Source: Caulobacter sp.
GTDB taxonomy: Bacteria; Pseudomonadota; Alphaproteobacteria; Caulobacterales; Caulobacteraceae
Assembly (NCBI GenBank): GCA_017744495.1
Contig: JAGIBE010000111.1
Coordinates: 22,914 to 86,913, forward strand
Length of the DNA stretch: 64,000 bases
Direction: 5' to 3'
The position numbers and the translations under genes are program-made. Of the stretch, positions 38,938-49,658 are shown piece by piece. A model generated the notes under the pieces. The model was not told the DNA's origin. It did not search any database and saw only the letters and a program-made list of their open reading frames with translations. Numbering within the stretch: position 1 is the stretch's first letter; each line of letters begins with the position of its first letter.

Positions 38938-40206
38938 CTACCCCAACCCCGCCTCGAACCGCTCCCCCGCCTTCAGCGCCGCCTTCGCCCCCAACACCGC
39001 GCTGGCCGCCTTCCCAGGCCCCAGGATCATCCGCCCCAGGCGCTGGAGATCCTCGACCGTGACCGCATCCACCGCCGCCGCCAATTCGGCGGGGGTGTAG
39101 AGCCGGTCGAACATCAGCGCCTGGCCGGCGGCCTGCTCCGCCCGGGACAGGGGCTGTTCGCGGGCCATGAACATGTGGGCCTTCAGCTGGGCCTTGGCGC
39201 GGGCCAGTTCGGCGTCGTCGATGCGGGCGGCCAGCAGGGCGATCTGCTCGGCGCAGACCTTGGCGGTCTCGGCCGCGTCGCCGGCCGCGCAGCCGGCATA
39301 GACCCCCAGGGCGCCTGCGTCGGCATAGGTGTCGGCATAGGCGTCGATGTTGTAGGCCAGCCCGCGCTTCTCGCGGGCCTCCTGGAACAGGCGCGACGAC
39401 ATGCCCCCGCCCAGGGCCTCGGCGAAGATGCGCAGGGCGAAATAGGCGTCCTCGCGGGCGCTGACGGCCGGCAGCATGAAGACCAGGTGGGCCTGCTCCA
39501 GCTTGCGCGCCTCGGCCTTGCGGCCGCCGACGAAGCCGGCGGGGTCGGAGGCCAGGGCGCCGGGGGCGGCGGGCATCGAGCCGAATTCGCGGCGGGCCAG
39601 GTCCAGAACCTCGTCCAGCCCGACCGCGCCCGAGGCGCTGACGATCAAACGGTCGGCGGCGTAGAGCTGGCCGCGCCAGTGCGACAGGCCCTCGGGCGTG
39701 GCCGAATTGACGCTGTCGACCGTGCCCAGGATCGGGCGGGCCAGCGGGTGGTCGCCCCAGGCGGCGGCCTGAACCAGGTCGAAGACGTAGTCGTCGGGCG
39801 CGTCGTCGGCCTCGGCGATCTCCTGGGCCACGACCTGCTTCTCGCGGGTCAGGTCGCCGGCGTCGAGGGTGGGGCGCAGGACGAGGTCGCTGAGGACGCT
39901 CATGCCCAGGTCCAGCCCGCCCTTCAGGGCGCGGACCTGGAAGCTGGTGCGCTCATAGCCGGTGGCGGCGTTGATCTGGCCGCCCTGCGCCTCGATCACC
40001 TCGACGATGTCGCGGGCCGAGCGGCCGCCCGCGCCCTTGAAGACCATGTGTTCCAACAGGTGCGACCAGCCCGACCGCGCGGGATCCTCATAGGCCGCGC
40101 CGCGCCCGGCGACGACGGAGAGGGCGATGGTCTCCAGGCCCGGCATCGGGTCGTGGACGACGCGGACGCCGTTTTCGAGGGTGTGGAGGGTGGTGGCGGT
40201 GTTCAT
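38938..40206 (-). CDS. M16 family zinc peptidase (insulinase-like)
   Basis: HLLEHMVFKG inverted zinc motif (HxxEH). Confidence 0.95.
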   Translation of the reverse strand: MNTATTLHTLENGVRVVHDPMPGLETIALSVVAGRGAAYEDPARSGWSHLLEHMVFKGAGGRSARDIVEVIEAQGGQINAATGYERTSFQVRALKGGLDLGMSVLSDLVLRPTLDAGDLTREKQVVAQEIAEADDAPDDYVFDLVQAAAWGDHPLARPILGTVDSVNSATPEGLSHWRGQLYAADRLIVSASGAVGLDEVLDLARREFGSMPAAPGALASDPAGFVGGRKAEARKLEQAHLVFMLPAVSAREDAYFALRIFAEALGGGMSSRLFQEAREKRGLAYNIDAYADTYADAGALGVYAGCAAGDAAETAKVCAEQIALLAARIDDAELARAKAQLKAHMFMAREQPLSRAEQAAGQALMFDRLYTPAELAAAVDAVTVEDLQRLGRMILGPGKAASAVLGAKAALKAGERFEAGLG

Positions 40207-40263
40207 CTGCCCTCGCACATAGCGGGGCGGGGGGCCGGGCGCCAGTGCGGCGGATCGCCGGAT

Positions 40264-40341
40264 GGGGATAAGCCCTTGCGGCGTGTCCCCAAGTTCGCAC
40301 CGAGCCAAGCGGTTGGGGACACGCCGCGAGGGCATGTCCCC
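40264..40341. repeat. Family A intergenic inverted repeat, copy 5
   Basis: GGGGATAAGCCCTTGCGGCGTGTCCCC ... GGGGACACGCCGCGAGGGCATGTCCCC. Confidence 0.95.
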
Positions 40342-40351
40342 ATCCGGCGGA

Positions 40352-41749
40352 TCACTTGGCCGCGAACACCCGGACGAAGGCCTTCACCGTCTCTGCGTCG
40401 GCCGGGAGGCGGTCGAACTTCTCAGGCTTCTTGGAGAGGTCCGGCGTGGCGCGCGGGGTGGCCGGGGTGACGCCGGCAGCGGCCGCGACGGCCTCGGGGA
40501 ACTTGGCCGGATGGGCGGTGGAGAGCACCACGACCGGGGTCGTGGGGTCGGCCAGGCGCAGGCCGTGGGCGGCCGCGACGCCGACGGCGGTATGCGGGTC
40601 GATGACCTCGCCGGTCTCGTTCAGGGTCGACAGGATGGTCTTGGCGGTGTCGGGCTCGCTGACCGACGCGCCCTGGAACAGCTCGCGCATCTTGGCGTGG
40701 GCGGTGGGCGGGATGTCCAGCACGCCCGTGCCGGCGAAGGCGCGGAAGGCGCGGCCGGTCTCGACGCCATCGCGGCCCACGGCCTCGAAATAGAGACGCT
40801 CGAAGTTGGAGGCCACCTGGATGTCCATGGCCGGGCTCTGGGTGGCGGCCACGGCGCCGCGCGAATAGCGGCCCTCCTCGAAGGCGCGGGCGAGAATGTC
40901 GTTGCTGTTGGTGGCGGCCACGACGCGGGCGACCGGCAGGCCCATGCGGGTGGCGACATAGGCGGCGTAGGCGTCGCCGAAATTGCCGGTCGGCACCACG
41001 AAGGCGACCTTGCGGGCCGGCGCGCCCAGGGCGACGGCGGCGGTGAAGAAATAGACGCTCTGGGCGGCGATCCGCGCCCAGTTGATCGAGTTGACGCCCG
41101 ACAGGTCGACCGCGTGGCGGAACTGGTCGTCCTGGAAGGCCTGCTTGACGATGGCCTGGCAGTCGTCGAACGAGCCCTGGATCGAGACGCAGGCCACGTT
41201 CTTGTCCGTGGCCGTGGTCATGAACCGGCGCTGGACCTCGCTGATCCGGCCTTCGGGGAACAGGGCCACGATGCGGGCGTTCGAGCGGCCGCGGAAGGCC
41301 TCGACCGCCGCGCCGCCGGTGTCGCCCGAGGTGGCGCAGATGATGGTCATGGTCCGCGACTGGCGCGACAGCACGTAGTCGTAGAGCCGCCCCAGCAGCT
41401 GCATGGCCACGTCCTTGAACGCCAGCGTCGGGCCGTGGAACAGCTCCAGCAGGAAGCGGTTGGGCGCCAGCTGCTTCAGAGGCACGACGGCGGCGTGGGC
41501 GAAGGTGGCGTAGGCCTCGTCGCACATCTGCTGCAGGTCGTCGGTCGGGATGTCGTCGCCGACGAACTTGCCGACCACGGCGGCGGCCACCCTGGCGTAG
41601 GGCTGGCCGGCGAAGGCGGCGATCTCTTCGGGCGTGAAGGTCGGCCAGCGCTCGGGCACGTAGAGGCCGCCGTCAGGGGCGAGGCCCGCCAGGACCGCGT
41701 CCAGGAAACCGATCGAGGGGGACTCGCCCCGGGTCGAAACGTAGCGCAT
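40352..41749 (-). CDS. thrC: Threonine synthase
   Basis: MRYVSTRGESPSIGFLDAVLAGLAPDGGLYVPE; FHGPTLAFKDVAMQ. Confidence 0.95.
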   Translation of the reverse strand: MRYVSTRGESPSIGFLDAVLAGLAPDGGLYVPERWPTFTPEEIAAFAGQPYARVAAAVVGKFVGDDIPTDDLQQMCDEAYATFAHAAVVPLKQLAPNRFLLELFHGPTLAFKDVAMQLLGRLYDYVLSRQSRTMTIICATSGDTGGAAVEAFRGRSNARIVALFPEGRISEVQRRFMTTATDKNVACVSIQGSFDDCQAIVKQAFQDDQFRHAVDLSGVNSINWARIAAQSVYFFTAAVALGAPARKVAFVVPTGNFGDAYAAYVATRMGLPVARVVAATNSNDILARAFEEGRYSRGAVAATQSPAMDIQVASNFERLYFEAVGRDGVETGRAFRAFAGTGVLDIPPTAHAKMRELFQGASVSEPDTAKTILSTLNETGEVIDPHTAVGVAAAHGLRLADPTTPVVVLSTAHPAKFPEAVAAAAGVTPATPRATPDLSKKPEKFDRLPADAETVKAFVRVFAAK

Positions 41750-42435
41750 CAGGATCTCATCTTCCGCCAGAGCATGGCGGCATAGATAAACAGCAGGGTT
41801 ACGGCAAGACCGAACCACGTAAGCGCGTATTCCAGGTGCCGATTGGAAATTTCTGCCGGCAGCGGCGCGGGGGTCACGCCGGGGACGGCGGGGGTCGAAG
41901 ACTCGACCATCAGGATGTAGGGGGCGGGCTTGTCGGCGGCGAAGCGGACGACGGTGGCGGCGCGGTTTCCGCCAAGCTGCTTGGGGGCCATCAGGACGCC
42001 CGTGACCTCGGAGGGGGCGGCGACGGCGCGGTCGGGGGCCAGGGGCTGGCCCTTCAGTTCAGGAACGACGCCCAGGTCCAGCAGGATCAGGCCATACGGC
42101 CCCTGGATGCGGCAGGGCGCGGTGGCGCGCCAGACGATGTCGCCGTCGCGCACGCCGTAGACCAGCGGCAGGCTGATGGCCTCATGCGGGGCGCAGATGG
42201 TGCTGACACGGGTCCAGGTGACATCCTCGCCCTTGGCGGCGCGGGCCAGAACGCCGTCCAGCGGCACGGCGGGCGCGGTCTTGAGCCGGTCGATGCGGGC
42301 CAGCAGGTCTTCCTTCCAGTGCAGGCGCTGGACCTGCCAGGTCCCCAAGCCGCAGAGGATGGCGAAGGCGATCAGGGTGGCGATCGTCAGACCGATGGGG
42401 AAGCGGCGGTCGGGAGCGGGGGAAGCGTCAGACAT
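41749..42435 (-). CDS. SURF1 family cytochrome oxidase assembly protein
   Basis: GLGTWQVQRLHWKEDLLARID; SNRHLEYALTWFGLAVTLLFIY. Confidence 0.93.
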   Translation of the reverse strand: MSDASPAPDRRFPIGLTIATLIAFAILCGLGTWQVQRLHWKEDLLARIDRLKTAPAVPLDGVLARAAKGEDVTWTRVSTICAPHEAISLPLVYGVRDGDIVWRATAPCRIQGPYGLILLDLGVVPELKGQPLAPDRAVAAPSEVTGVLMAPKQLGGNRAATVVRFAADKPAPYILMVESSTPAVPGVTPAPLPAEISNRHLEYALTWFGLAVTLLFIYAAMLWRKMRS

Positions 42436-42790
42436 CGTGGCGGCCGGCCTCGGAGGCGTGGTTGGCGATGTGGGCGGCGACCATCAGGCCCTTGGCGGGG
42501 CGCATCAGGGCCAGGCACGCCACCAGGGTCAGGGGCAGCCAGACCACCAGCAGCAGCCACACCGGCCAATTGAAGGCGAACATCGAGAACAGCGCCCCGA
42601 AGGCGCACAGGAAGCCGGCGATCAGGATCACGAAGGTCGCCGCCCCGTCGCCGGTCTCGTGGGCGCCCAGATCGAAGCCGCAGGCCTCGCATTGACGCGA
42701 GATCTTCAGGAACCCGTCGAACAGCATGCCCTCGCCGCAGTGGGGGCAGTGGCCGGTCGCGCCGGCGAGATAGGGGTTCACCTGGGTCAT
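42428..42790 (-). CDS. DUF983 family protein
   Basis: GHCPHCGEGMLFDGFLKISRQCEACGFDLGAHETGDGAATFVILIAGF. Confidence 0.93.
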   Translation of the reverse strand: MTQVNPYLAGATGHCPHCGEGMLFDGFLKISRQCEACGFDLGAHETGDGAATFVILIAGFLCAFGALFSMFAFNWPVWLLLVVWLPLTLVACLALMRPAKGLMVAAHIANHASEAGRHDV

Positions 42791-42865
42791 GGCTTTGCGA
42801 GGGTCCTGAAAAGAAAAAGGCCCGGAACACCGTGTGGCGTTCCGGGCCCTCTCGAAGCGGATGAT

Positions 42866-43741
42866 CTAGTGCGGCGAGGCGCCGAAGATCACGTAGACGA
42901 AGGCGAACAGGAACAGCCAGACCACGTCCACGAAGTGCCAGTACCAGGCGGCGGCTTCGAAGCCGAAGTGCTGCTTGGGCGTGAAGGCGCCGTTCATCAG
43001 GCGGATCAGGCAGACGATCAGGAACAGGGTGCCGACGAACACGTGGAAGCCGTGGAAGCCGGTGGCCAGGAAGAAGGTCGAACCGTAGAGGCCCGAGTTG
43101 GCGGCGGCTTCCGAGTAGAACAGGTGCTCGTGGTTGATGTGGCTGTACTCGTAGACCTGGATGGTCGTGAACAGCATGCCCAGCAGGATGGTCAGGATCA
43201 GGCCCCACTTGGCGCCCTTGCGGTCGCCTTGCTGCAGGGCGTGGTGCGACCAGGTGATGGTCGTGCCCGACAGCAGCAGGGTCAGGGTGTTGACCAGCGG
43301 CAGGTGCCAGGGCGAGACGGCCTCGACGCCGGCCGGCGGCCAGGTGGCCCAGGCGGTGCGGACTTCCTCGATGCCCGACAGGGTGCGGTGATGGTGGAAC
43401 AGGGCCATCTCGAAGAAGATCCAGAACCACGCCACGAAGAACATCACTTCCGAGGCGATGAACAGCACCATGCCGTAGCGCAGGCCGATCGAAACGACGG
43501 GGGTGTGGTCGCCGGCGTTGGCTTCCTTGATGACGTCGCGCCACCAGCCGAACATCGTGTAGAGCACGCCGGCCAGGCCGGTCGCGAACAGCCACCACTG
43601 GCCCTTCTCGATGCCGAAGACGCCGCCCTTGATCCAGGCGATCAGGCCCAGGGCCATGATCGTGGCCGAGGCCGAGCCGACGAACGGCCACGGGCTGGGG
43701 GGCAGGATGTGATAGTCGTGTTTGACGGCGCCGTGGGCCAT
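42866..43741 (-). CDS. ctaE: Cytochrome c oxidase subunit III
   Basis: Conserved subunit III: HDYHILPPSPWPFVGS; FHGFHVFVGTLFLIVC; WYWHFVDVVWLFLF. Confidence 0.97.
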   Translation of the reverse strand: MAHGAVKHDYHILPPSPWPFVGSASATIMALGLIAWIKGGVFGIEKGQWWLFATGLAGVLYTMFGWWRDVIKEANAGDHTPVVSIGLRYGMVLFIASEVMFFVAWFWIFFEMALFHHHRTLSGIEEVRTAWATWPPAGVEAVSPWHLPLVNTLTLLLSGTTITWSHHALQQGDRKGAKWGLILTILLGMLFTTIQVYEYSHINHEHLFYSEAAANSGLYGSTFFLATGFHGFHVFVGTLFLIVCLIRLMNGAFTPKQHFGFEAAAWYWHFVDVVWLFLFAFVYVIFGASPH

Positions 43742-43813
43742 GTGCGTGCTAACCCTTTAATCCCTCGGAACGCATCGGCCAGTTCCCCCGCCGACGCACT
43801 CATGTGTGAAACG

Positions 43814-44503
43814 CTATAGCGCCCTCGGCGGCTTGCCGCCAAGGGGTTCGACGATACGGGGCGTCGTCGCCGCCTGTTTGCTTCCGCCCGCGTCCGGAAC
43901 GGCCGGGAAGAAGGTGTAGGACAGCGTGATCGTCTGCTTGTCCTTGGTGTCGGCGTCGGTGACGAAGCCGGGGTCGACGAAGTAGACGACCGGGAACTCG
44001 ACCGTCTGGCCCGGCTCGATCGTCTGGTTGGAGAAGCAGAAGCATTCCAGCTTCTGGAAATAGGCCCCGGCCTGCTCGGGCACGACGTTGTACAGCGCCC
44101 GGCCGGTCAGCGGTTTGTCGCTGTGGTTGGTCACCTTGTAGAAGGCCAGGCCCGTATCGCCGATGCGTACCGTCTGGCTGGTCTGCATGGGCTGGAAGTC
44201 CCACGGCAGGCTGCGGACGTTGGCGTCGAATCGGATCTCGACCTTGCGCTCCAGCACCTTGGTCGGCTTGGCCACGGCCTTGCGGACCGTGCCGTCGAAG
44301 CCGGTGGCCTGGCAGAACAGCTTGTACAGCGGGACGGCGGCGTAGGCCGCGCCGACCATGCCGAAGAAGGCCGCGACGCACAGCACCGCCACCTTGCCGT
44401 GGCTGCGCTTGGGCGGACGCTCGGCGGTCCCGGCCTTGTTGTCGGCCTCAATCTTGGCCAGGTCCGCGGCCGACAGCTGGTCCTTAGAAGTGGGGTCCAA
44501 CAT
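43814..44503 (-). CDS. ctaG: Cytochrome c oxidase assembly protein Cox11/CtaG
   Basis: VPLYKLFCQATGFDGTV; KLECFCFSNQTIEPGQTVEFPVVYFVDP. Confidence 0.97.
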   Translation of the reverse strand: MLDPTSKDQLSAADLAKIEADNKAGTAERPPKRSHGKVAVLCVAAFFGMVGAAYAAVPLYKLFCQATGFDGTVRKAVAKPTKVLERKVEIRFDANVRSLPWDFQPMQTSQTVRIGDTGLAFYKVTNHSDKPLTGRALYNVVPEQAGAYFQKLECFCFSNQTIEPGQTVEFPVVYFVDPGFVTDADTKDKQTITLSYTFFPAVPDAGGSKQAATTPRIVEPLGGKPPRAL

Positions 44504-44627
44504 TGCCTCCCAGCTTCACGACGGTGACCACGAACACCAGGATGACGAACGCCGCCAGCCCCAGGCCCAAGGCGATGTTGCGGCCGCTGCGCGCCTTGGC
44601 GGCGGGATCGAGGTCCTTACGGCTCAT
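44484..44627 (-). CDS. 47-aa single-TM protein in cox operon (CoxF-like)
   Basis: MSRKDLDPAAKARSGRNIALGLGLAAFVILVFVVTVVKLGGNVGPHF; overlaps both neighbours. Confidence 0.75.
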   Translation of the reverse strand: MSRKDLDPAAKARSGRNIALGLGLAAFVILVFVVTVVKLGGNVGPHF

Positions 44628-45652
44628 AGCGGCAGCTCCAGGGGCGGCAGGTTCAGCACCGCCTCGGCCAGCAGGGCCGCGAACAGGGCGAACAGGTAGA
44701 GGATCGAGAAGGCGAACAGATTGCGGGCGTTCTTGGCACCGCCCACGAGGGCCTTCTTGTCAGCGGCGGGAGGCTCGTCCTTGACCTCGTAGAGGTCGCG
44801 GTCGGCCGGGCGCGGATCGGCCGCGTCGCCGGCGTTGCTGGCGAAGACCCGCCAAGCGAGGACCAGGAACACCAGTCCGCCCAGGCCCGAAACGGCCAGG
44901 TACAGCCAGCCGCCCAGGCCGGTGAACACGGGAGCCACGCAGACCGGGATCAGGATCAGGCTGTAGAGCAGGACCTGCTTGCGGGTCTCCTTGGCGCCCT
45001 TGACCACCGGCAGCATCGGCACGCCGGCCTTGGCATAGTCGGTCGAGATGTACAGCGACAGGGCCCAGAAGTGCGGCGGGGTCCACAGGAAGATAATCAG
45101 CACCATCAGCCAGGCGTTCAGCGGCGCGTGGCCCGTGGCCGCGGCCCAGCCGATGGCGGGCGGCAGGGCGCCGGCCAGGCCGCCGATGACTATGTTCTGG
45201 GCCGTCCAGCGCTTGAGCCACATGGTGTAGACCACCGCGTAGAACACGATGGTGAAGGCCAGCAGGCCGGCGGCCAGCCAGTTGATCGCCATGCCCATCA
45301 GCATGACCGACAGCAGGCTGAGGACCACGCCCAGGGTCGCGGCTTCCTCGCCCTTGACCAAGCCGGCGGGCACCGGACGGCCGCGCGTGCGGCGCATCTT
45401 GGCGTCGATGTCGGCGTCGTACCACATGTTCAGCGCGCCCGAGGCCCCGGCCCCGACGGCGATGCAGAAGACGGCCACCGCGCCCAGCAGCGGATGGATC
45501 GGAGTGCGGGCGGTCAGCAGACCCGTCAGCGCCGTGAAGACGACCAGCGACATCACGCGCGGCTTCATCAGCTGGAAATAGTCCTGCCAGCGGGCGTGGC
45601 GGACCGCTTGGGTCGCCTCGTCTTCGGGGTTCAGGACGGTGGTGCGGGCCAT
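44624..45652 (-). CDS. ctaB: Protoheme IX farnesyltransferase
   Basis: YFQLMKPRVMSLVVFTALTGLL; NMWYDADIDAKMRRTRGRPVPAG. Confidence 0.97.
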   Translation of the reverse strand: MARTTVLNPEDEATQAVRHARWQDYFQLMKPRVMSLVVFTALTGLLTARTPIHPLLGAVAVFCIAVGAGASGALNMWYDADIDAKMRRTRGRPVPAGLVKGEEAATLGVVLSLLSVMLMGMAINWLAAGLLAFTIVFYAVVYTMWLKRWTAQNIVIGGLAGALPPAIGWAAATGHAPLNAWLMVLIIFLWTPPHFWALSLYISTDYAKAGVPMLPVVKGAKETRKQVLLYSLILIPVCVAPVFTGLGGWLYLAVSGLGGLVFLVLAWRVFASNAGDAADPRPADRDLYEVKDEPPAADKKALVGGAKNARNLFAFSILYLFALFAALLAEAVLNLPPLELPL

Positions 45653-45751
45653 AATACTTAAGGGTTCTTGGGTCTTCATGGTCGAAGGGCGCGGGCTGGA
45701 TTTCCATCCGGCCCGCGCCCCCGCGTTTAGGCGTGTCTTACCTTACCAGGT

Positions 45752-47437
<1,686 letters not shown>

Positions 47438-48379
47438 TTAGGCCGCCGGCGCGGCGGGAGCCGCGGCCGGAGCGGAAGCGGGGGCGGCGGCCGGGGTCGC
47501 AGCGGCGGGAGCGGCCGGAGCGGCGGCGGCCACGGGGGCGGCCGGCGGCGCGGTCTTGGTCTTCACCCAGGCGTCGAAGTCGGCCTGGCTGACCACGTGG
47601 ATCTCGATCGGCATGTTCGAGTGGTCGACGCCGCAGAGTTCCGAGCACTGGCCGTAATAGACGCCGATCTTGTCGGCCTTGAACCAGGTCTCGTTCAGGC
47701 GGCCCGGGATGGCGTCGGTCTTCAGGCCGAACGCCGGCAGGGCGAAGGCGTGGATGACGTCGGCGCCGGTGACCTGCACGCGGATCACTTGATTGACGGG
47801 AACGACCATCGGCTTGTCGGCGGCCAGCAGGTACGGCACGCCCTTGGCGTCGGCCTCTTCCTTCTTCAGCGGCACCGAGGTGATCTCGCTGATCTTCTGG
47901 TCGGGATACTCATAGCCCCAGTACCACTGGTAGCCGGTGGCCTTCACCGTCAAGTACGGCTTGGGCATGTCGTTGTAGGCGAACAGCAGCCGGAACGAGA
48001 AGATGGCGATGATCATCAGGATCAGCACCGGACCGACGGTCCAGATGATCTCGATCGTGGTGTTGTGGCTGAACTTGGCCGGGACCGGGTTGGCCTTGGC
48101 GTTGTAGCGGATCACGATCCAGACCAGCAGGCCCAGCACCAGCAGGGTGATGGCCGTGATGATCGGCAGCAGCACGTGGTTGTGGAAGGCGATCGCCTCG
48201 TACTTCAGCGGCGAGGCCGCCCGCTGGAGGTCGATGGCGTCCGGGGTGGGCTGCCCGAGCAGCTCGTTACCCTTGGCGAGGGCTTCCCCCGCGAAGAAGC
48301 CCATAAGGGCCATCGTCGTGGCGGCGACGGCGGCTACGCCCGTCAACTTCCGCCGCATCCCCTGAATTTGCGCCTTCAT
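47438..48379 (-). CDS. ctaC: Cytochrome c oxidase subunit II with Ala/Pro-rich C-terminal tail
   Basis: CuA motif GQCSELCGVDHSNMPIEIHVV; tail APPAAPVAAAAPAAPAAATPAAAPASAPAAAPAAPAA. Confidence 0.97.
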   Translation of the reverse strand: MKAQIQGMRRKLTGVAAVAATTMALMGFFAGEALAKGNELLGQPTPDAIDLQRAASPLKYEAIAFHNHVLLPIITAITLLVLGLLVWIVIRYNAKANPVPAKFSHNTTIEIIWTVGPVLILMIIAIFSFRLLFAYNDMPKPYLTVKATGYQWYWGYEYPDQKISEITSVPLKKEEADAKGVPYLLAADKPMVVPVNQVIRVQVTGADVIHAFALPAFGLKTDAIPGRLNETWFKADKIGVYYGQCSELCGVDHSNMPIEIHVVSQADFDAWVKTKTAPPAAPVAAAAPAAPAAATPAAAPASAPAAAPAAPAA

Positions 48380-48707
48380 ATCCCTCACGGCCCGTTTCGG
48401 CGGCGATTTGGCGTCGCGATGAACCCCACGCCGCGCCGACATGCACAATACGACCAGCGACACGGGACTTAGGCAATCGACTTCGTCAGGCGACGGGGGA
48501 ATCGAAGGCGTTGGGTCCCGGCGTCTCTGGCCGGTCGCTGGCGTGCATACGCGCTCCAATCCTCGTTGCCAAGCACCAGAGGCGTTCGCCCGGACGCCTT
48601 GCCCGGGGTCAGGGCTTTCCACCTGAGAACCACTCTCAACAACCGCCCTTTCAGGGTCGATTTCGAGCTACGTACCATTACTAACTTGTAACGCCAGCTA
48701 CCTTGCA

Positions 48708-49085
48708 ATGGACACTACCTTGCGTCACAAGGGTGCCTATCAACGGGAACCACTCGCCGTGACGGAAGCCATCGAAGTTCAACTGAAGAAAGGCGTGCTG
48801 GGCCTCTGCGTCCTGGCCCTGCTGTCGAAGGCCGACAGCTACGCCTACGAGATCGCCAGCAAGCTGGCCAAGGCCATCGATATGGGGGAAGGCACGATCT
48901 ACCCCCTGATGCGCCGCATGCAGTCGGAAGGTCAGGTCGAGACCTATCTGGTCGAATCCCAGGCCGGTCCGCCGCGCAAATATTACCGCCTGACCGAAGC
49001 CGGTCGGAGCAGCTTCACGGCCCAGAAGGCCGAATGGGCGGCCTTCAGCTCCGCCGTCGAAAACATCCTGGGAGCCGCCGCATGA
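48708..49085 (+). CDS. PadR family transcriptional regulator
   Basis: LKKGVLGLCVLALLSKADSYAYEIASKLAKAIDMGEGTIYPLMRRMQSEGQVETY. Confidence 0.93.
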   Translation: MDTTLRHKGAYQREPLAVTEAIEVQLKKGVLGLCVLALLSKADSYAYEIASKLAKAIDMGEGTIYPLMRRMQSEGQVETYLVESQAGPPRKYYRLTEAGRSSFTAQKAEWAAFSSAVENILGAAA

Positions 49086-49648
49086 CGCGCGCCGAATTCC
49101 TCACCCGCCTCAAGCGCGGCCTGGCCGGCCTGCCCGCCGGCCAGATCGCCGACATCGTCGCCGACTACGAGGCCCACTTCAACGACGCCCAGGAGGCCGG
49201 CCGCAGCGAGAGCGAAGTCGCCGCCGCCCTGGGCGACCCCGAACGCCTGGCCCGCGAGCAGCGCGCCGAGCAGGGCGTCAAACGCTGGGAGGAGACCAAG
49301 AACCCCTCGGCCGCCGCCGGGGCGATCTTCGCCATCCTGGGCCTGGGGGCGCTGGACATCTTCATCCTGGCGCCCGTGCTGATGGGCGTCCTGGGGACGC
49401 TGTTCGCCTTCTTCATGGCCGCCATCGGGATCTTCGTCGCCGGGGGCGCCGTGGCCACGGTCGGTCCGTTCGCCGGACAGCCCGGCGGTCCCGCCGTGGC
49501 CTTCCTGCTGGGTATCGGCCTGATGGCCGCCGCCACGGCCCTGGGCGCGGTCACCGGCCTGCTGAGCATCTGGCTGGTCAACGGCCTGGTCTGGTTCGGC
49601 CGCCTCCACTACCGGCTGCTGAAGCCGGCCATCGAAACCCAGGTCTGA
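49082..49648 (+). CDS. DUF1700/HAAS domain membrane protein
   Basis: MTRAEFLTRLKRGLAGLPAGQIADIVADYEAHFNDAQEAGRSESEVAAALGDPERLARE then TM segments; overlaps PadR gene. Confidence 0.92.
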   Translation: MTRAEFLTRLKRGLAGLPAGQIADIVADYEAHFNDAQEAGRSESEVAAALGDPERLAREQRAEQGVKRWEETKNPSAAAGAIFAILGLGALDIFILAPVLMGVLGTLFAFFMAAIGIFVAGGAVATVGPFAGQPGGPAVAFLLGIGLMAAATALGAVTGLLSIWLVNGLVWFGRLHYRLLKPAIETQV

Positions 49649-49658
49649 GGGGACCGCC

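Noticed and set aside
38827-41785. Long plus-strand ORFs 38827..40470 and 40262..41785
   Set aside because: Shadows of the M16 peptidase and thrC; no family features.
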